This document shows positions 8,501 to 15,974 of a DNA stretch of 51,018 nucleotides, in pieces. The notes under the pieces were generated by a model, which was given only the letters and a program-made list of their open reading frames with translations, was not told the origin of the DNA and searched no databases. Each line of letters begins with the position of its first letter. Position 1 is the first letter of the stretch. The DNA is from an uncultured Clostridia bacterium. Lineage in GTDB: Bacteria; Bacillota; Clostridia; TANB77; CAG-508. Position numbers and translations under genes: made by a program. Location: contig CALXVD010000008.1 in assembly GCA_944391865.1 (NCBI GenBank), forward strand, positions 1 to 51,018. Direction: 5' to 3'.

Positions 8501-8713
8501 TTATTTCTTTTCATCTGGAATATATTCTAACAATTCTGAAATTTCGCAGTCAAATACCCTGCAAATACTATTTAAATGTTTTACATCAATTCTTTTAACT
8601 TCTTCATAATACATTTTTGAAACCGTTGCGGGCCTGATATTAGCAGCACTAGCTAATGCCTTTTGAGTCATTTTATGCTTTCCTAATAAATCTGACAATT
8701 TAATTTTTATCAT
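8501..8713 (-). CDS. Small XRE-family DNA-binding protein
   Basis: 70 residues, essentially a single Cro/CI helix-turn-helix (MTQKALASAANIRPATVSKM, then VKHLNSICRVFDCEISELLEY). This is the common single-domain YozG-like type. It is convergent with rarA and divergent from the 80-residue gene at 8871. Its targets are unknown. Confidence 0.8.
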   Translation of the reverse strand: MIKIKLSDLLGKHKMTQKALASAANIRPATVSKMYYEEVKRIDVKHLNSICRVFDCEISELLEYIPDEKK

Positions 8714-8814
8714 AAAAATACATCTCGCTTTTTGTTAATTTGCCTAAATTTTATCATTTAAAGTCTCAAAATGACATGGAATAAAATTAATATAACGATA
8801 AACGTAATAAAATG

Positions 8815-8843
8815 TTGCCTACTGGTAAAAATGCTGATATAAT
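8815..8843 (+). promoter_or_regulatory. Promoter for the 8871 gene and TauE pair
   Basis: TTGCCT at 8815-8820 and TATAAT at 8838-8843 have a 17-base spacer and lie 28 bases before the ATG. Confidence 0.6.
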
Positions 8844-8870
8844 ATTTACAAAAAATGGGAGTATAAAAAA

Positions 8871-9113
8871 ATGATTTTAATTAAAACTAAAGATATGAAA
8901 AATTTAGAAAACAAAAGTTGGAAGGCAGATGGCCAAAAATATTTAAAAGAATTACAAGCGTTTTTAGATAAGGCAGAAAATATAGAAAATGAAGGACTAA
9001 AAAAAGATATAATATTTCAAATGTTAAAATGTGACAAAGAATTAACATTACTTGCAGAAAAGAAATTTAAAGAATTTAGTACAAATATAGAAGAAAGCAC
9101 AGAGGATGATTAA
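8871..9113 (+). CDS. Hypothetical small charged protein
   Basis: 80 residues, Lys/Glu-rich and probably helical, with no membrane segment or signal peptide. It is preceded by a weak GGGAG and a good promoter. Its stop overlaps the start of the TauE-like gene by 8 bases (ATG 9106 inside gaggatgat), so the three genes are likely co-transcribed and translationally coupled. I recognise no family. The pattern of one Cys (FQMLKCDKELTLL) and long amphipathic helices suggests a small cytosolic helical bundle. Confidence 0.6.
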   Translation: MILIKTKDMKNLENKSWKADGQKYLKELQAFLDKAENIENEGLKKDIIFQMLKCDKELTLLAEKKFKEFSTNIEESTEDD

Positions 9114-9450
9114 AAAAATTCTTATAGGAATTATTGCAGGTTTTATAAGTGGTCTTTTTGCAGCAGGAGGAGGAATGATAGTTGTTCCTGCTTTTGTTCA
9201 CATGTTCAAAATGGATGAAGCCGAGGCAAGAGCTACATGTATTTTTGCAATACTTCCAATGGTTATTGCAAGTGGTTTATTTTATTATGCAAATGATTAT
9301 ATCGATTGGAATATAGGAATTAAATGTGCAATAGGTGGAATAATAGGTGGAGTATTAGGAGCAAAATTATTAAAGAAATTATCTGATAAAATTTTAAAAA
9401 TAATTTTTATAATATTTTTAGGTTATGTGTCTGTAAAAATGATTATATAA
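9106..9450 (+). CDS. TauE/SafE-family permease, N-terminal-type half
   Basis: 114 residues with four hydrophobic segments. TauE/SafE permeases (putative sulfite/organosulfur anion exporters) are normally about 250 residues with two homologous halves. This protein equals one half: the Gly-rich first helix IIAGFISGLFAAGGGMIVVP is the family hallmark, and a second repeat IGGIIGGVLGAKLLKKLSD follows. The other half is encoded 13 bases downstream as a separate gene. No CGG or frame break lies between them, and each has its own start, so this looks like a natural split gene or heterodimer. The substrate is unknown. Confidence 0.82.
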   Translation: MIKKILIGIIAGFISGLFAAGGGMIVVPAFVHMFKMDEAEARATCIFAILPMVIASGLFYYANDYIDWNIGIKCAIGGIIGGVLGAKLLKKLSDKILKIIFIIFLGYVSVKMII

Positions 9451-9463
9451 AGGAATATAAAAT

Positions 9464-9862
9464 ATGTTAGAATTTTTGACAGGAATCATTTCTGGGATAA
9501 TAAGCGGAACAGGAATGGGTGGAGGAACAGTTCTAATTCTTATACTTTCTGTTTTTATGGGAATAGATCAGCACATAGCACAAGCAACAAATTTGGTGTT
9601 TTTTATTCCAACATCCATTTCAGCTATTGTTACAACAATAAAGGAAAAATTAATAAATTGGAAAGTAGGAGTGCCAGTTGCAATTTCAGGAATAATAGGA
9701 GCAATAATAGGTGCTAAAATTTCAGTGAATATGGATGTAAAACATTTAAAAAAATATTTTGGATATTTTTTAATTTTAATAACAATATTTGAAATTTATT
9801 CACTAATTAAAACGTATAAAAAAGATTATAAAACAAATAATAATGTAAAAGAAAAATTGTAA
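9464..9862 (+). CDS. TauE/SafE-family permease, C-terminal-type half
   Basis: 132 residues with about four membrane helices and a charged tail. It repeats the same half-domain pattern as the gene before it: GIISGIISGTGMGGGTVLIL, then ISGIIGAIIGAKIS. A GGAATATAAA leader precedes ATG 9464. It probably pairs with the upstream half to form a complete transporter. A family A palindromic repeat starts right after the stop. Confidence 0.82.
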   Translation: MLEFLTGIISGIISGTGMGGGTVLILILSVFMGIDQHIAQATNLVFFIPTSISAIVTTIKEKLINWKVGVPVAISGIIGAIIGAKISVNMDVKHLKKYFGYFLILITIFEIYSLIKTYKKDYKTNNNVKEKL

Positions 9863-9970
9863 TTAAATGAGAAGTGAGAAGTGGGATGTGTGAAGTGTGA
9901 AATTAGGGTAAGCCTAACAATGCCTTGCCATAAAAATCACACCTCACACTTCGCACCTCTCACCTCACAA
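9853..9970. repeat. Palindromic repeat, family A copy 2
   Basis: Contains agaagtgagaagtgggatgt, aaattagggtaagcctaaca and cacacttcgcacctctcac. The orientation is opposite to copy 1. Confidence 0.85.
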
Positions 9971-9992
9971 AAAAAGAAAGGAGATTTCAATT

Positions 9993-10130
9993 ATGAAATT
10001 TATGAAAGGTATGATAATTGGTACTGCACTTGCTGCAGGTGTTACATTTATGTATAATGAAGGAATGATGAATAAAAAGAAAATAATGAAAAGAGGAAGA
10101 CAGTTAGCTAAAAGGATGGGGATGATGTAA
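9993..10130 (+). CDS. Small single-span membrane protein
   Basis: 45 residues from ATG 9993, with AAAGGAG 9 bases upstream. One short Gly/Ala-rich hydrophobic helix (GMIIGTALAAGVTFMY) is followed by a strongly basic, Met-rich tail (KKKIMKRGRQLAKRMGMM). This layout resembles the small YtxH-like/DUF3918-type proteins common in Clostridia, but I cannot assign a function. A bidirectional terminator follows directly. Confidence 0.65.
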   Translation: MKFMKGMIIGTALAAGVTFMYNEGMMNKKKIMKRGRQLAKRMGMM

Positions 10131-10169
10131 AAAATGAGCTATTCTTCAATTTAAGAATAGCTCGTTTTT
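10131..10169. terminator. Bidirectional terminator
   Basis: Inverted repeat gagctattctt / aagaatagctc flanked by A and T runs, between convergent genes. Confidence 0.85.
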
Positions 10170-10601
10170 CTATTTACATGGTTTGTCGCAATCATCTTTG
10201 CAGTCATCTTTACATGGCTTATCATCACAATCTAACTTAATACCTTTTAAGCATTTGCCTTGACGTTTACACTCTTTGCATATTTTTACATGTTTTACTT
10301 TGTTAACCCATACTTGAATCTCATATGATTTATCTGGACATAATGGTCCAAAAACAAACTCACCATCTTTATCTGTAAAAGTATGAGAAACAGGTTTTCT
10401 TTCTTCTTTTCCATATTCATAACATACTTCTATTAATTTTACTACAGCATCTTCAACAGGATCTTTATAGCAATCCTTAATTACACCATAAATAACATTT
10501 CTGTTATCTTCTGGAAGATTAATTTCTAAGTCAAATTGTTTACCTTTCTCGATAAATCCATCAACTTTAACTACAGGACAAAAATCTTTTTCAAAATCCA
10601 T
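10170..10601 (-). CDS. Carboxypeptidase-regulatory-like (Cna-B-type) domain protein with Cys-rich tail
   Basis: 143 residues from the ATG at 10601, which has AAAAGGA at good distance; a start 9 bases upstream is too close to that site. The body (about 30-105) has the beta-sandwich pattern of carboxypeptidase regulatory-like domains: GVIKDCYKDPVEDAVVKLIE, then FTDKDGEFVFGPLCPDKSYE, then IQVWVNKVKH. The C terminus is Cys/Asp/Lys repeats (CKECKRQGKC, then CKDDCKDDCDKPCK), possibly metal binding or disulfide linked. No signal peptide is seen, so a cytosolic or spore-type structural role is possible. Function unknown. Confidence 0.7.
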   Translation of the reverse strand: MDFEKDFCPVVKVDGFIEKGKQFDLEINLPEDNRNVIYGVIKDCYKDPVEDAVVKLIEVCYEYGKEERKPVSHTFTDKDGEFVFGPLCPDKSYEIQVWVNKVKHVKICKECKRQGKCLKGIKLDCDDKPCKDDCKDDCDKPCK

Positions 10602-10705
10602 TAATATCATTCCTTTTCTTTTAATATAGCTTTAAGCTTAATATATAATATGTAGTAATTGCTAAAAAAGTGATAAATTTTGTAGATATTAAGAAGTAAT
10701 TATGG

Positions 10706-10711
10706 TATAAT
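10706..10711 (+). promoter_or_regulatory. -10 box upstream of the 10807 gene
   Basis: A clear TATAAT preceded by TATGG. No convincing -35 at standard spacing; TTGTAG lies 20 bases upstream. Confidence 0.4.
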
Positions 10712-10741
10712 AAATTGGTAAAGGATTATTTATGTAGAAAA

Positions 10742-10793
10742 ATGTAGGGGCAGGCCTTGTGTCTGCCAGTACTCCAGAGAATTTGCCATAGAA
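10742..10793. repeat. Repeat, family C copy 2
   Basis: Starts aatgtaggggcaggcc with a short complementary segment (ggccttgtgtctgcc). It lies just upstream of the ribosome binding site of the 10807 gene. Confidence 0.6.
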
Positions 10794-10806
10794 CAGGAGA
10801 ATAATT

Positions 10807-12645
10807 ATGAAAAATTCTAAATTTAAAATTATAATAATAGCAGTAATAGCAATAATTATACTAGGATGTGCCGTATTTGCTTGGCTATATTTTGGAACGG
10901 ATATGTTTAAATCAAATAAAGAATTGTTTTATAAATATGCAAGTCAATTTAATTTATCTGACTTTTTCAACATAGAAAACTATAATAACTTTTCAAAGAG
11001 AAAACAAACCGAAACACACTCTAATAGTGGGGCAATTGGTGTACAAGTAACTAAAGGAGAGCAAACAATAAGTGATAATTTACAGTATTCATCAAACAGT
11101 GATCCTCCTAATAATAAAGCAAGTTCAGAACTTAATTTAATTAGAAATGACCAGACTATACTTACCATGCACTACTTAAAAAATCAAGATTTGTATGGAT
11201 TAAAATTTGACGATTTAGTAAAGCAATACATAGTATTTGAAAATAATAATTTAAAAGATTTTGCAACAAAATTAGGAATGCAAGACACAAACAGTATTCC
11301 AGACAAATTTGAAAAAATAAATATAGATATAAACACAGAAGAATTTAAAAATATATTCAATAATTACTTAAATACAATAGTAAGCAAAATACCAGATGGA
11401 AACTATTCTAAATTAGATAACGGTTATAAAGTAGAACTAAATTCTACTCAATTTAAAGAAATTATGCAAACAGTTTTTGAAACTATGAAAACTGACGAGC
11501 AAATATACAATAATTTGATATCAATTAATAAAGGTCTTACATTTGAAAGATATCAAAATACAATTCAAATTTTATCAGATAATATTTTAGCACAAATTCC
11601 AGATGGAGTTTTAGGGTATATTAATGTAAATGTATATGTACAAGAAAACAATGCAGTAAAATTATCTATTATACTACCAAATACAGAAATTTCTTTAGAA
11701 AAAACAAATGGTTTAACACTAAAAATTAACAATTTAAATTTAGAAACACAAATTAGCAAAACAAATAGTTCAGAGGAACAAGAAAAATGGAGTATGGTAG
11801 CAATATTAAAAGAAGAAGGAACAGAAAAAGCAAGAATAAATGCAGAGTTTTCAAGAAATGGATCACTTACATCACAAAACGTTTCATTTAACATGAATAT
11901 AAATATAACTATGGCAGAATATAGTGACTATGATTCTACTATAAGTTACAGTAACAATATTGATTTTACAAGTGGAGTAGAAATAGAAAATTATACAGAA
12001 GGAAATTTTGCAATAATAAACAATTATAGTTCAGAACAAATGGAATCTTTATTTAATAATTTAGGAGGTTTATTAACGCAAAAAATAGATATAGAAAATG
12101 GGGCTTTATATGCACTAATTTCACCTATAATTTTGGTAAATAGCGCAATAGATGTTACAGGACAATCTGTATCTTCATTAGAAACTGAAGTGCTATCATT
12201 TGATAAGGAGACATTGCTTATGGCAGTGGTCACTGCAATGGATGATAATGGAAAAATAGACTATCAAAAACTAGATGCAAACTTGCCACAAGGCTTTACA
12301 GGAAGTAATGGTTTATATATAAGTCAAAATAAAAATAAATTTATGGTTCAAAATAATGGTACAATAGAAGTAGTAAAAGATGTTACAGAACCTGCTAATA
12401 TGCAAGAACAAGTAATAGAAATTTTTAATTCACGATTAACTCCTTATGAGGGAATAAAAATAGGTGCAGAGATAAGGTCTATGGGTTCTATGATAGAAGC
12501 AAGCAATGCAACTAATCAGGACAAACAAATTGAATATGATAAGGAATTTTTAGACTCTGTTGAGTCAACAAAGAAGTATATAGTAACATTTGAGAAAGAT
12601 AATGAAGGATATATTAACAAAGTAATAATTACGGAACAACAATAA
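10807..12645 (+). CDS. Large membrane-anchored protein of unknown function
   Basis: 612 residues. A single N-terminal transmembrane helix (about 7-29, IIIIAVIAIIILGCAVFAWL) is followed by an extracellular-type domain rich in Asn, Ser, Thr and Ile with repeating beta-strand-like segments. It has no Cys beyond the membrane segment, no LPXTG motif and no recognisable enzyme motif. It resembles large clostridial lipoprotein-like or DUF-type surface proteins, but I cannot name the family with confidence. ACAGGAG precedes the ATG. A pilin-like gene follows after about 90 bases, so the two may form a surface module. Confidence 0.7.
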   Translation: MKNSKFKIIIIAVIAIIILGCAVFAWLYFGTDMFKSNKELFYKYASQFNLSDFFNIENYNNFSKRKQTETHSNSGAIGVQVTKGEQTISDNLQYSSNSDPPNNKASSELNLIRNDQTILTMHYLKNQDLYGLKFDDLVKQYIVFENNNLKDFATKLGMQDTNSIPDKFEKINIDINTEEFKNIFNNYLNTIVSKIPDGNYSKLDNGYKVELNSTQFKEIMQTVFETMKTDEQIYNNLISINKGLTFERYQNTIQILSDNILAQIPDGVLGYINVNVYVQENNAVKLSIILPNTEISLEKTNGLTLKINNLNLETQISKTNSSEEQEKWSMVAILKEEGTEKARINAEFSRNGSLTSQNVSFNMNINITMAEYSDYDSTISYSNNIDFTSGVEIENYTEGNFAIINNYSSEQMESLFNNLGGLLTQKIDIENGALYALISPIILVNSAIDVTGQSVSSLETEVLSFDKETLLMAVVTAMDDNGKIDYQKLDANLPQGFTGSNGLYISQNKNKFMVQNNGTIEVVKDVTEPANMQEQVIEIFNSRLTPYEGIKIGAEIRSMGSMIEASNATNQDKQIEYDKEFLDSVESTKKYIVTFEKDNEGYINKVIITEQQ

Positions 12646-12681
12646 AACACAAATATTAGGCATTTTAATTGCCAGAAAAAA

Positions 12682-12707
12682 ATGTAGGGACGGCAAGAAA
12701 ACCGTCC
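12682..12707. repeat. Repeat, family C copy 3
   Basis: atgtagggacggc... accgtcc, a short member of the tgtagggg family, just upstream of the pilin-like gene. Confidence 0.55.
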
Positions 12708-12737
12708 AAAAAATACCAAAGAAAGGATGAAAAACAA

Positions 12738-13740
12738 ATGGAAAATAGAAAAAATAAACAAAAATCTCACATATCACTTCGCACATCTGACCACAAAGGT
12801 ATTACTTTAATAGCATTAATAATCACAATAATAGTAATGCTAATACTAGTTGGAGTAACAATAACAGTAGTATTAAATACAGGATTATTTGATAAGGCAA
12901 AAGAAGGAACCAACAAAACAGAAATAGAAATGGACAAAGAAACTTTACAAGCAGCCATTGTAGCATCAATAGATACAAATAGTATGCAAATAGCGGATTC
13001 AACGACTTTAGAAGAAAATTTACCAGAAGGTTGGGAAGTAAAACAAAACGGAAATGATGAATATACAGCAACAAGCCCAAACAATAACGTATTTAAAGTA
13101 AAAGGAAATGGAGAAATAAAAGAATTAAATAATGAAGAAGGAACAAAAATAGGTGTAGTATATAATAAATATTATTCAGGATACACACCGGGTGATTTTA
13201 ATAAAGAGTATCCTACTAGCTATTTGTTCCTAGAAAACGGAATAATGATAGTAAAGTCTTATAATCGGATATGGAGATTATGATTATAGTACTGTTAAAT
13301 ATGAAAAGGATAATGATAAATTAACTGTTGGTGAAAATTCATATTATATTTTTGAATTTATTGAAAATGGGTTAATAGTAACAGCAAGTGATGGAGAAAT
13401 AGAGTATACGGAAAAAGCAGAACTAACAGACGAAGAATATGAATTTTATAATACAAAAGATTCTACAAACTCTGTATATTTAGGAGAACCATATATTAGC
13501 AGTGAAACAGGTAAAATTCTGATAGTGTATGATAATGGAGTTGAAAGATATAATTCTTCATTGGAAAGGGAAAGAATAACTAGTTACGGATATGACTTTG
13601 AAATAAAGAAAAATGAAATAATCGTAACTGCATATGATGTAAATCATACACAATATATCATTAATATTAATTCAGATACAGAATTAGAATTTGAAGGAAC
13701 AGTATATACTAAAGCTACATGGCAAGATATAAATGTTTAA
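12738..13740 (+). CDS. Prepilin-like surface protein (needs +1 frameshift at CGG 13266)
   Basis: The start is ATG 12738 with GAAAGGA. After a polar leader comes a type IV prepilin-type N terminus (HKGITLIALIITIIVMLILV, then GVTITVVLNTGLFDKA), as in clostridial pseudopilins. Frame 1 ends at 13283 just past CGG 13266. Skipping the C gives AAT GGA TAT and an open frame to TAA 13740, making 333 residues. The downstream part is low-complexity, Tyr/Glu/Asn-rich beta-type sequence (GGEN-like, YTEKAELTDEEYEF, AYDVNHTQYIININ). No family is known for it, so here the frame change rests on continuity rather than on conserved motifs. The leader contains a piece of a family A repeat. Confidence 0.75.
12766..12793. 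repeat. Family A repeat half-arm inside the pilin-like gene
   Basis: tctcacatatcacttcgcac matches the right arm of family A and is translated as part of the leader (SHISLRTSD) just before the prepilin motif. Confidence 0.55.
13266..13269 (+). other. CGGA +1 recoding site 3 (pilin-like gene)
   Basis: Zero-frame TAT AAT CGG ATA becomes AAT (C) GGA TAT (Gly177). The new frame is open for 157 codons. Confidence 0.75.
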
Positions 13741-13766
13741 TTGTATTTTATATTTAGAAATTTCTT

Positions 13767-13799
13767 CGAAGAGCGGGCCAACAATGTTCGCCCCTACAT
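13767..13799. repeat. Repeat, family C copy 4 (inverted)
   Basis: gagcgggccaacaatgttcg followed by cccctaca, the reverse-complement orientation of the family, downstream of the pilin-like gene. Confidence 0.6.
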
Positions 13800-13862
13800 T
13801 TTTAATTATGGTATAAACAGTAACAAAAATAACAGTACATTACAGATTTTTATTGAAAACAC

Positions 13863-13892
13863 TTGACTTTTTTCAAAAAAATGGTATATAAT
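13863..13892 (+). promoter_or_regulatory. Promoter of the rimP-nusA-infB operon
   Basis: TTGACT at 13863-13868, an 18-base spacer and TATAAT at 13887-13892. A short hairpin (gggtggga / tcccactc, 13919-13942) lies in the 5' leader. Confidence 0.75.
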
Positions 13893-13967
13893 TACTATAC
13901 AATTGTAAAAATAACTAGAAGGGTGGGAACAAATCCCACTCTTAACTTTTGAAAAGGAGAAAAATCA

Positions 13968-14421
13968 TTGGCAAAAATAGAACAAGAAGTTGAAAATATA
14001 CTTTTAGCTCCAATAACAAATTTAGGTTATGAGCTATATGATCTGGAATATGTAAAAGAAGGGAAAGATTATTTCTTACGTATTTATATAGACTCTGAAA
14101 ATGGTATAGACTTAAATGACTGCGAAAAAGTAAGTAATGTCATTTCTGAAATATTAGACAAAAATGATTTTGTTAAAGAGCAATACTTTTTAGAAGTATC
14201 ATCTCCAGGAGTGGAGAGAATATTAAGAAAAGAAAAACACTTAAAAGATAATATAGGAAATAAAGTTCAATTAAAATTGTTTAAGCCTTTTGAACGGAAA
14301 AAAACAATACGAAGGAATATTAAAAGATTTTGATATTGACTATATAATTTTAGATGATAATAAAGATATAAAAATTAATAGAAAAAATATATCGCAAATA
14401 AAAACAGTGTATGAGTGGTAA
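13968..14421 (+). CDS. rimP: Ribosome maturation factor RimP (needs +1 frameshift at CGG 14295)
   Basis: RimP assists 30S assembly. AAAGGAG precedes a TTG start at 13968. The N-terminal domain is intact (YDLEYVKEGKDYFLRIYID, then the conserved VSSPGVERILRKEKH). At codon 110 the zero frame meets CGG (ttt gaa CGG aaa) and would stop at 14333. Skipping the C gives FEGKKQYEGILKDF, the typical start of the C-terminal SH3-like domain, and runs to TAA 14421: 150 residues, the normal length. It is the first gene of the nusA-infB operon, with nusA starting 15 bases later. The operon order supports a working gene. Confidence 0.93.
14295..14298 (+). other. CGGA +1 recoding site 4 (rimP)
   Basis: Zero-frame TTT GAA CGG AAA becomes GAA (C) GGA AAA (Gly110), restoring the C-terminal domain of RimP. 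Confidence 0.9.
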
Positions 14422-14436
14422 GAAAGGGTGATTTGG

Positions 14437-15543
14437 ATGAAGTCTATAGAAAGCAAAGAATTAATAACAGCAATGGAGGAATTAGAAAAAGAAAGAGGAA
14501 TGAAAAAAGAGTATTTATTGGAGTCTTTAGAAACTGCATTAGTTACAGCATATAAGAGAAATTTTGAATCTGCAGAGAATGTTAAAGTTGTAATAGATGC
14601 AAATACAGGATATATAAGAGTATTTTCTTTAAAACAAGTTGTAGAAGAAGTCCAAGATGAAACATTAGAAATTAGCCTAGAAGATGCAAGGAAAGAAGAA
14701 AAAGACGCAAATTTAGGAGACACAATAGAAATTGAAATTATACCTAGAGACTTTGGAAGAATAGCTGCTCAAACAGCAAAACAAGTTATAGTGCAAAAAA
14801 TAAGAGAAGCAGAAAGAAACATGGTATATACTGAATATAACGATAGAAAAGGCGAAATAGTATCTGGAATAGTGCAAAAAGCAGATGGAGGAACCGTAGT
14901 ATTAGATTTAGGAAAACTAGAAGGTATAATGCTTGTAAAAGACCAAATACCAACAGAACAATATAAAGTAAATGATAAAATAAGGGCATATGTACTAAGT
15001 GTAGAAAAAGGAATAAAAGGTGCACCACAAGTTTTAGTTTCAAGAAGTCATCCTGATTTTGTAAGAAAACTATTTGAATTTGAAATACCAGAAATATATG
15101 AAGGACTAATAGAAATAAAAAGTGTAGCAAGGGACCCAGGTTCAAGAAGTAAAGTTGCGGTATATTCTACAAACCAAGATATAGACCCAGTTGGTTCTTG
15201 TGTTGGACAAAAAGGAATAAGAATTCAAAATATAATAAACGAGTTAAAAGGTGAAAAAATAGACGTAATAGAATGGAATGAGGATCCAGCAATATATGTT
15301 TCAGCAGCATTACTTCCAGCACAAGTTATGGCAGTAGATATAAAAGAAGAAGAAAAATTTGCACAAGTAATTGTGCCAGATGATCAACTATCTTTAGCAA
15401 TAGGAAAATCTGGCCAAAATGCACGCCTTGCTGCAAAACTTACAAATTGGAAAATAGATATAAAAAGTGAATCACAATTTAGAGAATTATTAGAAAAACA
15501 ACAAAGTGAAGAAACAGAGAAAGAGGATAATGCTGAAGAATAG
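14437..15543 (+). CDS. nusA: Transcription termination/antitermination factor NusA
   Basis: 368 residues from ATG 14437 with AAAGGGTG; a GTG 9 bases upstream is the ribosome binding site itself. An N-terminal RNA-polymerase-binding domain (1-125) is followed by S1 (about 130-200, GEIVSGIVQKADGGTVVLDL) and two KH domains (VGSCVGQKGIRIQNIINEL, then SLAIGKSGQNARLAAKLT). There is no C-terminal acidic repeat, as usual in Firmicutes. NusA modulates pausing, termination and antitermination. It sits between rimP and ylxR in the conserved operon. Confidence 0.97.
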   Translation: MKSIESKELITAMEELEKERGMKKEYLLESLETALVTAYKRNFESAENVKVVIDANTGYIRVFSLKQVVEEVQDETLEISLEDARKEEKDANLGDTIEIEIIPRDFGRIAAQTAKQVIVQKIREAERNMVYTEYNDRKGEIVSGIVQKADGGTVVLDLGKLEGIMLVKDQIPTEQYKVNDKIRAYVLSVEKGIKGAPQVLVSRSHPDFVRKLFEFEIPEIYEGLIEIKSVARDPGSRSKVAVYSTNQDIDPVGSCVGQKGIRIQNIINELKGEKIDVIEWNEDPAIYVSAALLPAQVMAVDIKEEEKFAQVIVPDDQLSLAIGKSGQNARLAAKLTNWKIDIKSESQFRELLEKQQSEETEKEDNAEE

Positions 15544-15551
15544 CTTTTAAT

Positions 15552-15647
15552 GAAGTGAGAAGTGGGATGTGGGAAATGTGAAATTAGGGTAGGCCCTATG
15601 GTAGCTCGCTCTAAAAACACATCTCACACTTCACACCTCACACTTCG
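15552..15647. repeat. Palindromic repeat, family A copy 3
   Basis: Contains aagtgagaagtgggatgtgg, gaaattagggtaggcc and cacacttcacacctcacact. It is inserted between nusA and ylxR inside an operon that is otherwise tightly spaced. Confidence 0.85.
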
Positions 15648-15666
15648 AAAACGAGTAGGTGGTTAT

Positions 15667-15933
15667 ATGAAAAAAATTGTACAAAGAATGTGTATAGGAT
15701 GCGGTACAAAAAAAGATAAAAGAGAATTAGTAAGAATAGTAATGAACAAAGAAGGGCAAATATCACTAGATAAAACCGGAAAGTTAGAAGGCAGAGGAGC
15801 ATATATATGTGATAATATAGAATGCTTAGAAAAAGCTATAAAGGCGAAGAAATTTGAAAAAGTATTTAACAAAAAAATAGATGAAGAAATTTATAAAAAA
15901 CTAAGGGGTGTAATTATTGGTAAGGAAAATTAA
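15667..15933 (+). CDS. ylxR: YlxR/RnpM-type small RNA-binding protein
   Basis: 88 residues from ATG 15667 with AGGTGG. DUF448/YlxR signature: the N-terminal RMCIGCGTKKDKRELVRIV, then GRGAYICDNIECLEKAIK. In B. subtilis the homologue (RnpM) binds the RNase P RNA. It keeps its usual place between nusA and infB; the L7Ae-like ylxQ gene often found next is missing. Confidence 0.92.
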   Translation: MKKIVQRMCIGCGTKKDKRELVRIVMNKEGQISLDKTGKLEGRGAYICDNIECLEKAIKAKKFEKVFNKKIDEEIYKKLRGVIIGKEN

Positions 15934-15974
15934 TTTTAACTTCAAGGCTAAAATAAACTGTGGGGGTGATGTTA

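Noticed and set aside
13525-13740. Separate 71-residue gene starting at GTG 13525
   Set aside because: No ribosome binding site, and the frame is open upstream back to the CGG site of the pilin-like gene.
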